Below are positions 19,444 through 28,877 of a stretch of DNA of 64,000 nucleotides, one piece after another (position 1 is the stretch's first letter; each line of letters begins with the position of its first letter). A program made the position numbers and the translations under genes. A model generated the notes under the pieces. It saw only the letters and a list, made by a program, of their open reading frames with translations, ran no database searches and was not told the DNA's origin. Source of the stretch: Fidelibacterota bacterium (GTDB lineage Bacteria > Fidelibacterota > UBA8477 > JABMPR01); NCBI GenBank assembly GCA_024278595.1, contig JAJRSW010000011.1, forward strand, positions 78,636-142,635. The letters run 5' to 3'.

Positions 19444-20487
19444 ATGAGCATCACCCGCAGACAAATTTTACAGCTGGTGGGCGCCGGAATGGCTGCCACA
19501 CAAGTTCCCTTCGCCACAGCATCAGGCCTCTTTTCTAAAGCGACCCTCAAGCCCCCTCGTTTAAAAACCGGTGACACGGTTGGCCTAATCAATCCTGCCG
19601 GTGCCACTTTCCACCATGATGATGTGGCCATCGCTGAAGAAACCCTGGCCGCCCTGGACCTTAAAATGAAAGCAGGTGAGCATCTCCTGGACCGCTACGG
19701 CTATCTGGCCGGCACCGATCAGGCCCGGGCAGATGACGTGAATAGCATGTATGCCGATCCAGCTGTTAACGCCATCATCACCCTGCGTGGCGGATGGGGT
19801 TGCAACCGCATATTGGATTTATTGGATTATAAATCAATAGCCAAACATCCCAAGATCCTCATGGGCTATAGCGATATTACCAGTCTTTTGCTGGCCCTGA
19901 ATGCTAAAACTGGCCTGGTCACCTTCCACGGCCCTGTAGGCATCTCAACCTGGAATAAATACTCCACTGATTTTGTCAAACGCCTTTTGTTTGAAGCTCA
20001 AACCTTCAGCATGGAAAATCCCCAGGAGATCGGTGACAATCTGACCCAAACCGAGGACCGGATTCTGACCATTAATTCCGGGAAGGCTCGGGGGAAACTT
20101 CTGGGCGGAAATCTTTCGGTTTTCACCGCCATGGTGGGTTCAGATTACCTCCCTGATTTTAAAAATAATATTCTCTTTCTGGAAGAAGTGGGTGAAGATA
20201 TCTATCGCGTGGACCGGATGCTGACCCAGCTCAAATTGGCTGGTATTCTGGATGATCTCTCTGGCTTTGTTTTTGGCAAATGTAGTAAGTGTGGAGCTGG
20301 CGAAGGATACGGTTCACTCACTCTGGAAGAAGTGCTTGATGATCATATTAAACCACTGGGGATCCCCGCCTGGTACGGTTCCATGATCGGGCACATCAGC
20401 AATAAATTTACCATACCCCTGGGGATCGAAGCTGAAATAGATGCCAGTAAGGGTCGGATTACTTTATTGGAGCCAGCTGTTATATAG
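19444..20487 (+). CDS. LD-carboxypeptidase / S66 family peptidase with Tat-like signal
   Basis: 347 aa; MSITRRQILQLVGAGMAATQ; LKTGDTVGLINPAGA, LRGGWGCNRILDLLDY, MGYSDITSLLLAL, GKLLGGNLSVFTAMVGS, FLEEVGEDIYRVDRML. Confidence 0.9.
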   Translation: MSITRRQILQLVGAGMAATQVPFATASGLFSKATLKPPRLKTGDTVGLINPAGATFHHDDVAIAEETLAALDLKMKAGEHLLDRYGYLAGTDQARADDVNSMYADPAVNAIITLRGGWGCNRILDLLDYKSIAKHPKILMGYSDITSLLLALNAKTGLVTFHGPVGISTWNKYSTDFVKRLLFEAQTFSMENPQEIGDNLTQTEDRILTINSGKARGKLLGGNLSVFTAMVGSDYLPDFKNNILFLEEVGEDIYRVDRMLTQLKLAGILDDLSGFVFGKCSKCGAGEGYGSLTLEEVLDDHIKPLGIPAWYGSMIGHISNKFTIPLGIEAEIDASKGRITLLEPAVI

Positions 20488-20500
20488 TGTCACAACTTTC

Positions 20501-20680
20501 TAGCCTGCATTATTCATGAATTATTGCCACGAAAACACTAAGCCACGAAGATTATTAAAGTTATGAACAAGTTCATTTTAAACAGAATTACTTGCATCTG
20601 TGAGTGATAATTTTTGCTAAGCATATATTTTTTAAAACTTTGTGCCTTCGTGACTTAGTGGCTATGAATTATTCAGGCTA
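20501..20680. repeat. Dispersed TIR element family R2, copy 1 (180 bp)
   Basis: TAGCCTGCATTATTCATGAATTATTGCCACGAA...GACTTAGTGGCTATGAATTATTCAGGCTA; near-identical to 27617..27796 and 63876..64000. Confidence 0.85.
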
Positions 20681-20742
20681 GGTGGGGATTCAATCCCCGC
20701 TTAGATTTTCGAATACCATCCTAAAAATAACATGAGGAATTT

Positions 20743-21294
20743 TTAAGCCAGACCACCAGTTGTGGGTGCGATCTCGATCCCGAAACTTTGCATGGCCGAT
20801 TGCCACTTCTCCTGCTCATTGCCTTTAAAGACGAAATCCGGGGTCACTTCCTGAAACAACCAGTCACCATTCTCGATCTCACGCTCCAACTGACCCTTGC
20901 CCCAGCCCGCATACCCCAGCAGCATTTTAAAATACTGAGGGCCATCTCCAGCCTTGATGGCATCAATAATTGTGGAATTTGAGGTAAGTGAAAATTCAGC
21001 GTTCACCTGAATGGTCTCATCGGTTAAAAAGTCAGCACTGTGGAGTAAAAAGCCCCGTTCCAGATCAACAGGACCCCCAAAATGCACGGGTGAAATTACC
21101 TCACTGATAGCATCATCATTAACGATCAGGGTGGGGAATATTTCCTTAACTGATTCATCTTCAAACGACTTATTGATGATCAGTCCCATGGCCCCGTTTT
21201 CATCATGTTCACAGATAAAGACCAGGGATCGCCCAAAGTAGGGATCCGTCAGGTGGGGCATGGAAATGAGAATATGGCCCTTCATTGATGACAT
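20743..21294 (-). CDS. YqgE/AlgH family protein
   Basis: 183 aa; GHILISMPHLTDPYFGRSLVFICEHDENGAMGLIINK, FGGPVDLERGFLLH, GYAGWGKGQLEREIENGDWL. Confidence 0.92.
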   Translation of the reverse strand: MSSMKGHILISMPHLTDPYFGRSLVFICEHDENGAMGLIINKSFEDESVKEIFPTLIVNDDAISEVISPVHFGGPVDLERGFLLHSADFLTDETIQVNAEFSLTSNSTIIDAIKAGDGPQYFKMLLGYAGWGKGQLEREIENGDWLFQEVTPDFVFKGNEQEKWQSAMQSFGIEIAPTTGGLA

Positions 21295-21376
21295 AACTAA
21301 AGGTAGGGTTTATTTTGGTATATTGCCAACATTGTAATTTAGTTAGGGAAAATTATTCCAGTGCGGGTGCATCGTA

Positions 21377-21415
21377 TTGACCAGGCGGGGATTCAATCCC
21401 CGCCTGGCAGGTCAA
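21377..21415. repeat. Intergenic hairpin
   Basis: TTGACCAGGCGGGG-ATTCAA-TCCCCGCCTGGcagGTCAA between algH and the acylase gene; related core GGGGATTCAATCCCC at 20684-20698. Confidence 0.6.
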
Positions 21416-21421
21416 TGACGC

Positions 21422-23782
21422 TCAATTTTTGGGTACTAACCGCAATTCCTGCACTTCACCCAGCTGCTCACGATCCAGATGAACATCCACATATTCTCCA
21501 GCAAGCCAGAGATCAACAAGGTCGGTATAGTGGTCCTGCATGGGCATTCCCACCTGCCCGGAGGCGTTGGCCATACGACTGTTGGAAGCATCCGCCATAT
21601 CGATGATCAAGCGCATGGAGGCCGTCATCTCAGCCATATATGGTTTGGTAAAAACGTGGGTGGCACGATTAACAGTTTCACCATCACCACCAAAAGGAAA
21701 GGGCCCATAGTTAAAGAATTTCTCGATGAGACCACCCTTGGCCTCGAAGGGATGATGGAAAACAATGTTATGGATCACGCCCCAGTCCCAGGTCGAATAG
21801 TCAGCTGTACCATATTGCTGTTCCAAACTGACCAATGCCTGATCAAATGCAGCCAGGAGGAGGTCATCTCTGGTCTCCACCCGGTCAGTTTCAATATTAT
21901 CAAACCAATGATAGGAATTGTCTGCCAGCATGGAGACCCACCGATTCATGGAGATATACCAGGTATCCAGATATTTTTCTGTGAGTTCCAAGCCCATATC
22001 ATCGACCCAGATGGAGCGTAAAAAGGTTTCCAGTGTTTCATGATAAATACTACCCTCAAAACCATTCTCATCTAACACATGATCCCAGTTTGCCAGGGCT
22101 TCCTGAATGTCTGCGTGAGCTTCAGGAATGATCGGAATCAGATATTTTAAAAACACAGGTGCCAGGTAGGATTGACGATCGAACTGAATGGCGGCCATAT
22201 CGTCCGCCGTTAGTTTTTCTTTGGATTTGAGTAGCTCCCGAATGCGCCTGGTGCGGTACTCCGGTGCATAGACCCCGGGCATGGGATAGGGGTAATCCTC
22301 ACCATAGGGCTCAGCATTAGCAGTAACGATTAGGCCACCGGCCGGGTTATAAATGTGGGGCATATCTTCAAACGGAATGTAGCCCTCCCAGTCATAATCA
22401 CCAGTGCTGCCAGGTACTGGAAAAATGCCAGAACCCTGCTTTCTCAAGGGCACTTTTCCGGCTCCATAATAACCGATATTACCAGCTACATCGGCATAGA
22501 CATAGTTTTGAGGCGCCGTGGAAAAATGCGCAACAGCCGCAGTGAACTCACCCCAATCTGAAGCATGGTTCAAGCGATAAAAGGCTTCCAGTTCTCCGTT
22601 GAAATGATGACCGGTCCAGGCCAAAGCCAGCACTTCTTCATCCTCCTTGATCACCGGACCGTGTATTGATCTGCGAATTTCTAATTCTTCAGTTCTAAAC
22701 CCGCTCTCCTCACTATCGTCTTTAATGAAAATGGTTTCTGGAATAACCTCAAAATCAAGCCAGTTCTCCTTATAAAGATACTGGTAAGGATTATCGGGGT
22801 TGACCTCTTCAATGAACAGGTCCTGGACATCGGGACCCATATTGGTCAAACCCCAGGCAATTTGACGATTATGACCGATGAGAGCAGTTGGCAAACCCGG
22901 AAAGAATCCGCCAGCGACATCCAGTCCAGGGGCTTTAAGATGTGCAAAATACCAGGGGCCGGGTAGGCGTGAGCCGTGCAAGTGGGGATCACTGCACAAG
23001 ATCGGTTTCCCTGAGGCAGAACGTTCACCCGAAACAACCCAGTTATTGGAACCACCATTGGTTCCCAGTAATTCTTTTAGTTTAACAGCCTGGGAGATGA
23101 GCTCCGCATCACCACTTGTTGGTGTCCCAAACTCATCCAGAAGCTTTAGGTGCTCAGCTGAATAGTAGGGAAATAATTCTGCAGCTTTTTCAAGCCCCAG
23201 CTTCTGGTTTAGCTGACGATAGATCAGTTCCATATCATAGTTATAGGACAACTGCCAGCTTTGCAGCTTGATGATGGCCAGCATATCCGCGATGGTCCAT
23301 AATGTGGGTGTATGACCCAACAGCCTGAACTCGATGGGCAGATCAGGGTCTGCCTTGATAAAACTATTAATTCCCTCCATAAAATAAGTCAGCATGGCCT
23401 GCACCTGAGGTGGGTTGCTATCAAACAAGCCCTGAGCATCCCGGGGTCGCAGCATGATGCGGCGCAGGAACCTGTCAGACTTCAGCATTGATTCACCCAG
23501 GATCTCACTGAGACTACCGTTTCCGGCTGCGCGCAGGAATTCCATCTGGAACAGACGGTCCTGGGCCATGGCATACCCCAGAGCGAAATAGGCATCTGTT
23601 TCAGTCCTGGCAAAGATATGGGGAATGCCGGCTTGATCTCTCAAAATGGAGACCTCATTATCCAGACCCTTTAACTGGACGGTCCCTGCATGCTCTGGAA
23701 TACCGATTTTTAAATAATGATTCAGATACGCCGCACCCAATAACAGAATTACAACGATCCCGATGATGATTTTTTTGATCAT
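21422..23782 (-). CDS. Penicillin acylase family protein (Ntn hydrolase, S45)
   Basis: 786 aa; DQAGIPHIFARTETDAYFALGYAMAQDRLFQME, catalytic GGSNNWVVSGERSASGKPILCSDPHL, ANAEPYGEDYPYPMPGVY. Confidence 0.92.
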   Translation of the reverse strand: MIKKIIIGIVVILLLGAAYLNHYLKIGIPEHAGTVQLKGLDNEVSILRDQAGIPHIFARTETDAYFALGYAMAQDRLFQMEFLRAAGNGSLSEILGESMLKSDRFLRRIMLRPRDAQGLFDSNPPQVQAMLTYFMEGINSFIKADPDLPIEFRLLGHTPTLWTIADMLAIIKLQSWQLSYNYDMELIYRQLNQKLGLEKAAELFPYYSAEHLKLLDEFGTPTSGDAELISQAVKLKELLGTNGGSNNWVVSGERSASGKPILCSDPHLHGSRLPGPWYFAHLKAPGLDVAGGFFPGLPTALIGHNRQIAWGLTNMGPDVQDLFIEEVNPDNPYQYLYKENWLDFEVIPETIFIKDDSEESGFRTEELEIRRSIHGPVIKEDEEVLALAWTGHHFNGELEAFYRLNHASDWGEFTAAVAHFSTAPQNYVYADVAGNIGYYGAGKVPLRKQGSGIFPVPGSTGDYDWEGYIPFEDMPHIYNPAGGLIVTANAEPYGEDYPYPMPGVYAPEYRTRRIRELLKSKEKLTADDMAAIQFDRQSYLAPVFLKYLIPIIPEAHADIQEALANWDHVLDENGFEGSIYHETLETFLRSIWVDDMGLELTEKYLDTWYISMNRWVSMLADNSYHWFDNIETDRVETRDDLLLAAFDQALVSLEQQYGTADYSTWDWGVIHNIVFHHPFEAKGGLIEKFFNYGPFPFGGDGETVNRATHVFTKPYMAEMTASMRLIIDMADASNSRMANASGQVGMPMQDHYTDLVDLWLAGEYVDVHLDREQLGEVQELRLVPKN

Positions 23783-23868
23783 GACAGCCCCTTATAAATT
23801 TTTGTTTTTTTATTGGATATAGATTAGTTGAATACAGACTTGAAATGAAATGGTTTTTCAGTAATACA

Positions 23869-23896
23869 GTAGAGTCGTAGTATGCTACGCCTCTAC
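23869..23896. terminator. Intergenic hairpin downstream of the glycerol-3-phosphate dehydrogenase gene
   Basis: GTAGAGTCGTAG-TATG-CTACGCCTCTAC. Confidence 0.4.
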
Positions 23897-25011
23897 CTTG
23901 CACAGCCTAACACCCCAGCTACTTTCTCCGCCAGTGACAAATAGGTCGTCAGCTTTCCCCCAAAAACATGCAACAGCTTTGTATCACCTCGTGTATGAAG
24001 ATCCAGCTTGTACTCACGACTGACATCAGACATCTGACCTTTTTTCCGGACCAGGGGTCGTACGCCGATATAAATATCCCGCACATCCTCTCGCCGAAAT
24101 TGATGATCGGTCTTTAAATAGGCATTCACCTGATTCAGCAGGTACTGGATATCTTCCTCCTGATCCTGGAGCTCATCCATGCTGCAGTTTTCTTCCCGTT
24201 CAGTCGTCCCAATTAAAGTGTGATCGTTTTCTGGCTCGGGAATAATAAAGAAGATACGCTTTTCCCGGGTTTGCATGAACATGAGTTCCGGCACGACCAG
24301 ACCCTCAAAGATCAGATGGATTCCACTCACTTTTCGGATCTGGAATTTGGCAGGAAGATTATATTGTTTGTTTACCTCATCGATCCAGGGGCCGGTAGCA
24401 TTGACCAAAACGGTGCTGCAAAACTTTCCGGCAGATGATTCGATCAGAAAACCATTATCATCCCAATTAACACTTTCAACTTTACAGTGTACCAGGACGG
24501 TTCCACCCAACTCCTGGAAATCGTCAGCGACCCGGCGGGTCAATTCACTATCGTGAGTCTTGCCATCCACATAAGAGAGTACCGAACTCAGATCTTTCTC
24601 AGAAAAGGCCGGAAAGCGGCGCTTGAATTCTGCCACATCTTCCTTCCGGGATTTTCCGGCTGATCTGGTTCCAGATAGCCGGTCATACATCCACAAGCCC
24701 AGTCGGATCATCCAGGCTGGACGGGGACTGCTTTTGTAGATGGGCAGGAAGAATCTTTTGTATTCAACCAGATCGGGGTATTTCTCCACCAATCGCTTTC
24801 GGTCGCGGAGAGATTCATGGACCAGATGAAGCTGGCCGGTTTCCAGATAGCGCAGTCCTCCATGGATCAGTCGAGATGATTTTGAAGAGGTCCCCTGCCC
24901 CACTCCAGCTTTGTCCAGCAATAGGACCTGTTTCCCTGCTCGAGCCAGATTCTCAGCTATACCACAGCCGTTAATACCAGCACCGAGTACGATGACATCA
25001 AAAGTCTGCAT
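23893..25011 (-). CDS. glpD: FAD-dependent glycerol-3-phosphate dehydrogenase/oxidase, short form
   Basis: 372 aa; VLGAGINGCGIAENLARAGKQVLLLDK, GTSSKSSRLIHGGLRYLE, GVRPLVRKKG, HVFGGKLTTYLSLAEKVA. Confidence 0.85.
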   Translation of the reverse strand: MQTFDVIVLGAGINGCGIAENLARAGKQVLLLDKAGVGQGTSSKSSRLIHGGLRYLETGQLHLVHESLRDRKRLVEKYPDLVEYKRFFLPIYKSSPRPAWMIRLGLWMYDRLSGTRSAGKSRKEDVAEFKRRFPAFSEKDLSSVLSYVDGKTHDSELTRRVADDFQELGGTVLVHCKVESVNWDDNGFLIESSAGKFCSTVLVNATGPWIDEVNKQYNLPAKFQIRKVSGIHLIFEGLVVPELMFMQTREKRIFFIIPEPENDHTLIGTTEREENCSMDELQDQEEDIQYLLNQVNAYLKTDHQFRREDVRDIYIGVRPLVRKKGQMSDVSREYKLDLHTRGDTKLLHVFGGKLTTYLSLAEKVAGVLGCAR

Positions 25012-25047
25012 GGTGGAAAGATAACACTACGAATTGATTTTATTAAT

Positions 25048-25143
25048 AGTCTTTCTGAACGAGTGAAACGCAGTGAAGAATCTCCTGGTTTCAGGCAGTG
25101 CGTCACAGTCAAACGGGGATCCTGCGTTCCACTCAGGAAGACT
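25048..25143. repeat. Dispersed short inverted-repeat family R3, copy 2
   Basis: AGTCTTTCTGAACGAGTGAA...GATCCTGCGTTCCACTCAGGAAGACT. Confidence 0.6.
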
Positions 25144-25174
25144 ATTCTAAAATGCTTTCACCTAATTTACAGTC

Positions 25175-26059
25175 TTATTTAACAACCAAAATTGGAGTGT
25201 TGGACCGTTTCAAAGTCTGGATCGGTTTGGATCCAAAAAACAGTTTCTTCAAGGGGGTCGCCCGCGAGGCACCCATAATAATGATGTGATCATCCCTGGC
25301 GAAATCCACAAAAGTGGCAACTGGATCACCTGTAAGAAAAAATTGTTCAACAGGAATATCATGCTTCTCAAGGTATGCTTTGGCTTTTTCGGCTGCCCCG
25401 GAATAGCCAGAGCCAAAACGCTTGGTCTTGCTTACCGTCAGTGTGCGGACTTCCCATTGCTCAGTTTTAGCAATCTCAGCCCCAAATCTGACTGATCGCT
25501 TGGTCGCTTCAGAATCATCGACCAGAAGTAATAATTTATATTTTTTCTCGAGATCCATTCCCCGGGCAATAAAAACAGATGAGGGTAGGTACTGGATCAG
25601 ATCATGCGCCATATTTCGCGTGCCCTGACTACCGCCAATGATCGTCAAGGCGTAGTCATCCAGCCGCAACTCTTCCCGCAGTTCCTGAATGAGCTCACCC
25701 TCTCTCAGGGTTAATTCGACCTGGCACCCAACTGTGGTGGGCAGGATCATCTTAAACCGGTTATGCTCCTGTTTGATATGTTCTGGATTGAATTCAGCCG
25801 ACTTTAGTTCATCATTTTCCGGGCAGATCTGCTGCAATTCTTTAAAGGCCCACTCCAGGACTTCGATTCCCGGATGATATATATTCCATTTAGCCAGATT
25901 TTCTCGAGATAGATCCAGCGGACCCTCTTCCAATCCTTTATGCTTTGTACCTACATAGACAACATTAAGCTCGGCGTTAAAAGCCTGGGAGATAATGGCT
26001 CCCGCCTTCAATGTGGGACCGGAATACTTGCTGCTGCTGATGGCTAATAGAAATTTCAT
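25175..26059 (-). CDS. Tandem-domain universal stress protein
   Basis: 294 aa; two USP halves; second half LLLLVDDSEATKRSVRFGAEIA ... IIIMGASRATPLKKLFFGSKPIQTLKRSNTPILVVK. Confidence 0.85.
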   Translation of the reverse strand: MKFLLAISSSKYSGPTLKAGAIISQAFNAELNVVYVGTKHKGLEEGPLDLSRENLAKWNIYHPGIEVLEWAFKELQQICPENDELKSAEFNPEHIKQEHNRFKMILPTTVGCQVELTLREGELIQELREELRLDDYALTIIGGSQGTRNMAHDLIQYLPSSVFIARGMDLEKKYKLLLLVDDSEATKRSVRFGAEIAKTEQWEVRTLTVSKTKRFGSGYSGAAEKAKAYLEKHDIPVEQFFLTGDPVATFVDFARDDHIIIMGASRATPLKKLFFGSKPIQTLKRSNTPILVVK

Positions 26060-26202
26060 GCTTTATTCCTCGACAGTCCTTAAACCTTTGAAACGGCTTA
26101 ATAAGTAAAAGGGTTTCATTAATCCACGACCTAAGTCGTGGATTACTAAGAGTTTATTCAACGGTTTTATTAATCAACATGGATATCCTCAAATTAGATA
26201 AT

Positions 26203-27606
26203 TCAATGTACGACTGGCCACCAGAGTAATGCAACAAGCATTAATGATAACACAGACATGATGGCCATTTTCCAACCCGCCCGTAAAAAATCCGGCGCTT
26301 TCACCAGACCGCTGGAATAAATAATGGTACAGGCTGGCGCAGCAACTGCAGTGAAATAACCAAAGGCAGAGGCGATTACCGAGGCCAATCCTAATAAGAT
26401 GGGATCACCCCCCAGATTCAGGACCACCGGACCAACTACTGCAACTGTGGCAGAACTACTCAAAAGATTGGACATGATACCACTCAGGGCTACCGACACA
26501 ACTGCTCGCAAGGCATCAATATTGGGAATCACACTTTGCAGGAATCCGACGCTGAGTTCGGCTAGCCAGGCTGCTCCTCCAGTATTCTTCATCTGGACAC
26601 CAATGGATATTGTTGCCCCGAAAAGCAGGACGACCCCCCAATTCACACCTGAGTTCAGATCTTTCCATGAGACCAAACCAAAGGCCATATAGAGGAATAT
26701 CCCAATGAGTGCGATATTTCCCAGACCATAGTCCTCGCTCAGGGTCATCCAACTCAGCAGAATCAGTGCAAATAATGCCACGGTCAAAATCTCCCGCGCA
26801 GTGGTCTTCCCGGCATGAGCCACCTCCACCAACAATCGTCGCACAGCTGTATCCAACACCCGCGTTTCTGGCGGGAAAGTTTTCAAAATAATGAAAGCAG
26901 TGATGGGTATTTCAATGAGCACCATGGGATAGACCATCTTCATCCATTGCAGATAGCTCAAACTGCCTGACCCGAATTCGGCCCAATAGTTCATCATGAT
27001 CACATTCCGCCCACCGCCGCTGGGTGTGCCAATGGATCCAACGGTCGCTCCATAAGCAATGGAAAATAAAAGTGCTGCCGTCAATCCCGAACTTGACTTA
27101 CCAGACCTGGGTGTGAACCGGATCAGTGTCAAGGCTACTGGCAACATCATGGCGGTTACCATGTGAGGACCCACAAAACTGGAGAGGATGGCTGAGATAG
27201 CCGTAAAGCCGGCCACAATTCTCCAGGTTTGATTGCCTGTGATCCTGATAATGCCCAGGGCCATGCGTTTATCCAGACCCTGACTGACAATAGCCACCGC
27301 CAGCATGAGTGAGCCCATGATAAAGAACACAGCGTCATTCATGAAATAACTTCCCACTTCGTTAGGTGTGCTACCTCCAATGATCACCTGCCAGAAGATC
27401 AGTTGCAGGGCGATGGCCGGCAAAGGCACTGGCTCTTTCAGGATCAGGATCAAGGTCATTAGAATGATAATTAGAATATGATAGCCTTCTAAGCTTAAGC
27501 CTGTGGGACCCGGGACGAAATGATAGAGCACAGCACCCAGGGAAAAGGCGATCAGGAGCCAACGTTTCTGTTGAAGCCAAAAGATCATATCAGCTGAAAT
27601 ACGCAT
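26203..27606 (-). CDS. SLC13/DASS family anion (dicarboxylate/sulfate) permease
   Basis: 467 aa, multiple TM; FFIMGSLMLAVAIVSQGLDKRMALGII, AYGATVGSIGTPSGGGRNVIMM, SSSATVAVVGPVVLNLGG. Confidence 0.85.
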   Translation of the reverse strand: MRISADMIFWLQQKRWLLIAFSLGAVLYHFVPGPTGLSLEGYHILIIILMTLILILKEPVPLPAIALQLIFWQVIIGGSTPNEVGSYFMNDAVFFIMGSLMLAVAIVSQGLDKRMALGIIRITGNQTWRIVAGFTAISAILSSFVGPHMVTAMMLPVALTLIRFTPRSGKSSSGLTAALLFSIAYGATVGSIGTPSGGGRNVIMMNYWAEFGSGSLSYLQWMKMVYPMVLIEIPITAFIILKTFPPETRVLDTAVRRLLVEVAHAGKTTAREILTVALFALILLSWMTLSEDYGLGNIALIGIFLYMAFGLVSWKDLNSGVNWGVVLLFGATISIGVQMKNTGGAAWLAELSVGFLQSVIPNIDALRAVVSVALSGIMSNLLSSSATVAVVGPVVLNLGGDPILLGLASVIASAFGYFTAVAAPACTIIYSSGLVKAPDFLRAGWKMAIMSVLSLMLVALLWWPVVH

Positions 27607-27616
27607 GCGGAAAGGC

Positions 27617-27796
27617 TAACCTGCATTATTCATGAATTATTGCCACGAAGACACTAAGCTACGAAGATTATTAAAGTTATGAGCAAGGTCATTTTAAACA
27701 GAATTATTTGCATCTGTGAGTGATAATTTTTGATAAGCCTATATTATTTAAAACTTTGGGTCTTCATGACTTAGTGGCTATGAATTATTCAGGCTA
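27617..27796. repeat. Dispersed TIR element family R2, copy 2 (180 bp)
   Basis: Same length and nearly the same sequence as 20501..20680. Confidence 0.85.
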
Positions 27797-27941
27797 ATAA
27801 GCCCGGTTGGTTTTTAATGTATCTGTCTGCAGGATGTGGCTGAGTACTTCAAGCTCAGTGACCACCTGCCAAAGCCTGTTTGAAGGATTGACCCAGGGTT
27901 TTGGTGGAGCAAATCTTAAAATTGGTGGCAGCATGGGAGTA

Positions 27942-28877
27942 CTAGCGAATGATGAGGATCGGAACATCAGTTCGAGCAAGGGTCTTGATAGGCTTGCTGC
28001 CAAACAGGAGTTGTTTGATGGGGTTGAGGGTCGAGGCACCCATGATGATCATATGATCATCACCGGCAAATTCAGCAAAGGTATTCACCGGATCCCCCGT
28101 CAGGAAAAATTGTTCCACTTCGATATTCCGGGATTCAAAATAGGCTTTAGCCTGGTCAGCAGCCCCCTGATAACCCGGTCCAAAATGTCTAGTTTTAGAG
28201 ACTGTCAGGGTCCGAACCGGCCAATCCAGTTTCTCAGCAATGAGCGCCCCCCAGGCCACAGATTTCCGGGTAGCCTGTGAATCATCTACCAGAAGCAATA
28301 ACTTATACTGCTTCCGTGGTTTGAACTTTTGCAACACCAGGACCGATGATGGCAAATACTGAATGATGGAATGAGCCAGGTGACGCTTGTTCTTGCTGCC
28401 ACCGATAATTGCCAGATCATAGCCTTCCAGCTGGATCTCCTTGCGCAATTGATCTACCAGTTCACCTTCGCGGAGGATAAGTTCGATCCGACCGCCTTTT
28501 TCTTCCGGTAAAAGCACCCGGACCCGACCATCTTCTTCATAAACATGGTCTGAGTTAAACTTAATTCCTCCCAGAGCTTTATTTTCAGGAGCGTAGGTTT
28601 GTAGTTCTTTAAGCGCCCATTTCAAGGTTTCCAGGCCTGGGTGAATGATGTTCCAGTTATCCAGGTTATGACGAGTGAGATTAACCGAACTCCCATGGAA
28701 TTCATTGGCTTTTTCACCGACATACACCACGCCTAGATCAGCATCAAATACTGAGGCAATCAATGATCCCATCTTCAACGTTGGTCCGGAGTATTCACTG
28801 CTGCTTACTGCAGTGAGAAACTTCAGCGTGTCAGGAATTATTTTGGGTGAGTGCTTCATCGTAACACCGGCCACCAA
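27942..28877 (-). CDS. Tandem-domain universal stress protein (paralogue of 25175..26059)
   Basis: 311 aa; LLLLVDDSQATRKSVAWGALIA ... IIMGASTLNPIKQLLFGSKPIKTLARTDVPILIIR; start may be the internal MKHSPK. Confidence 0.85.
   Translation of the reverse strand: MVAGVTMKHSPKIIPDTLKFLTAVSSSEYSGPTLKMGSLIASVFDADLGVVYVGEKANEFHGSSVNLTRHNLDNWNIIHPGLETLKWALKELQTYAPENKALGGIKFNSDHVYEEDGRVRVLLPEEKGGRIELILREGELVDQLRKEIQLEGYDLAIIGGSKNKRHLAHSIIQYLPSSVLVLQKFKPRKQYKLLLLVDDSQATRKSVAWGALIAEKLDWPVRTLTVSKTRHFGPGYQGAADQAKAYFESRNIEVEQFFLTGDPVNTFAEFAGDDHMIIMGASTLNPIKQLLFGSKPIKTLARTDVPILIIR

Noticed and set aside
20684-20698. GGGGATTCAATCCCC considered as a tRNA T-arm
   Set aside because: It is a self-complementary hairpin with no acceptor, D or anticodon arms nearby; no tRNA was recognised anywhere in the window.
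21479-22021. 180-aa plus-strand ORF opposite the penicillin acylase gene
   Set aside because: Shadow ORF antisense to a well-supported CDS.
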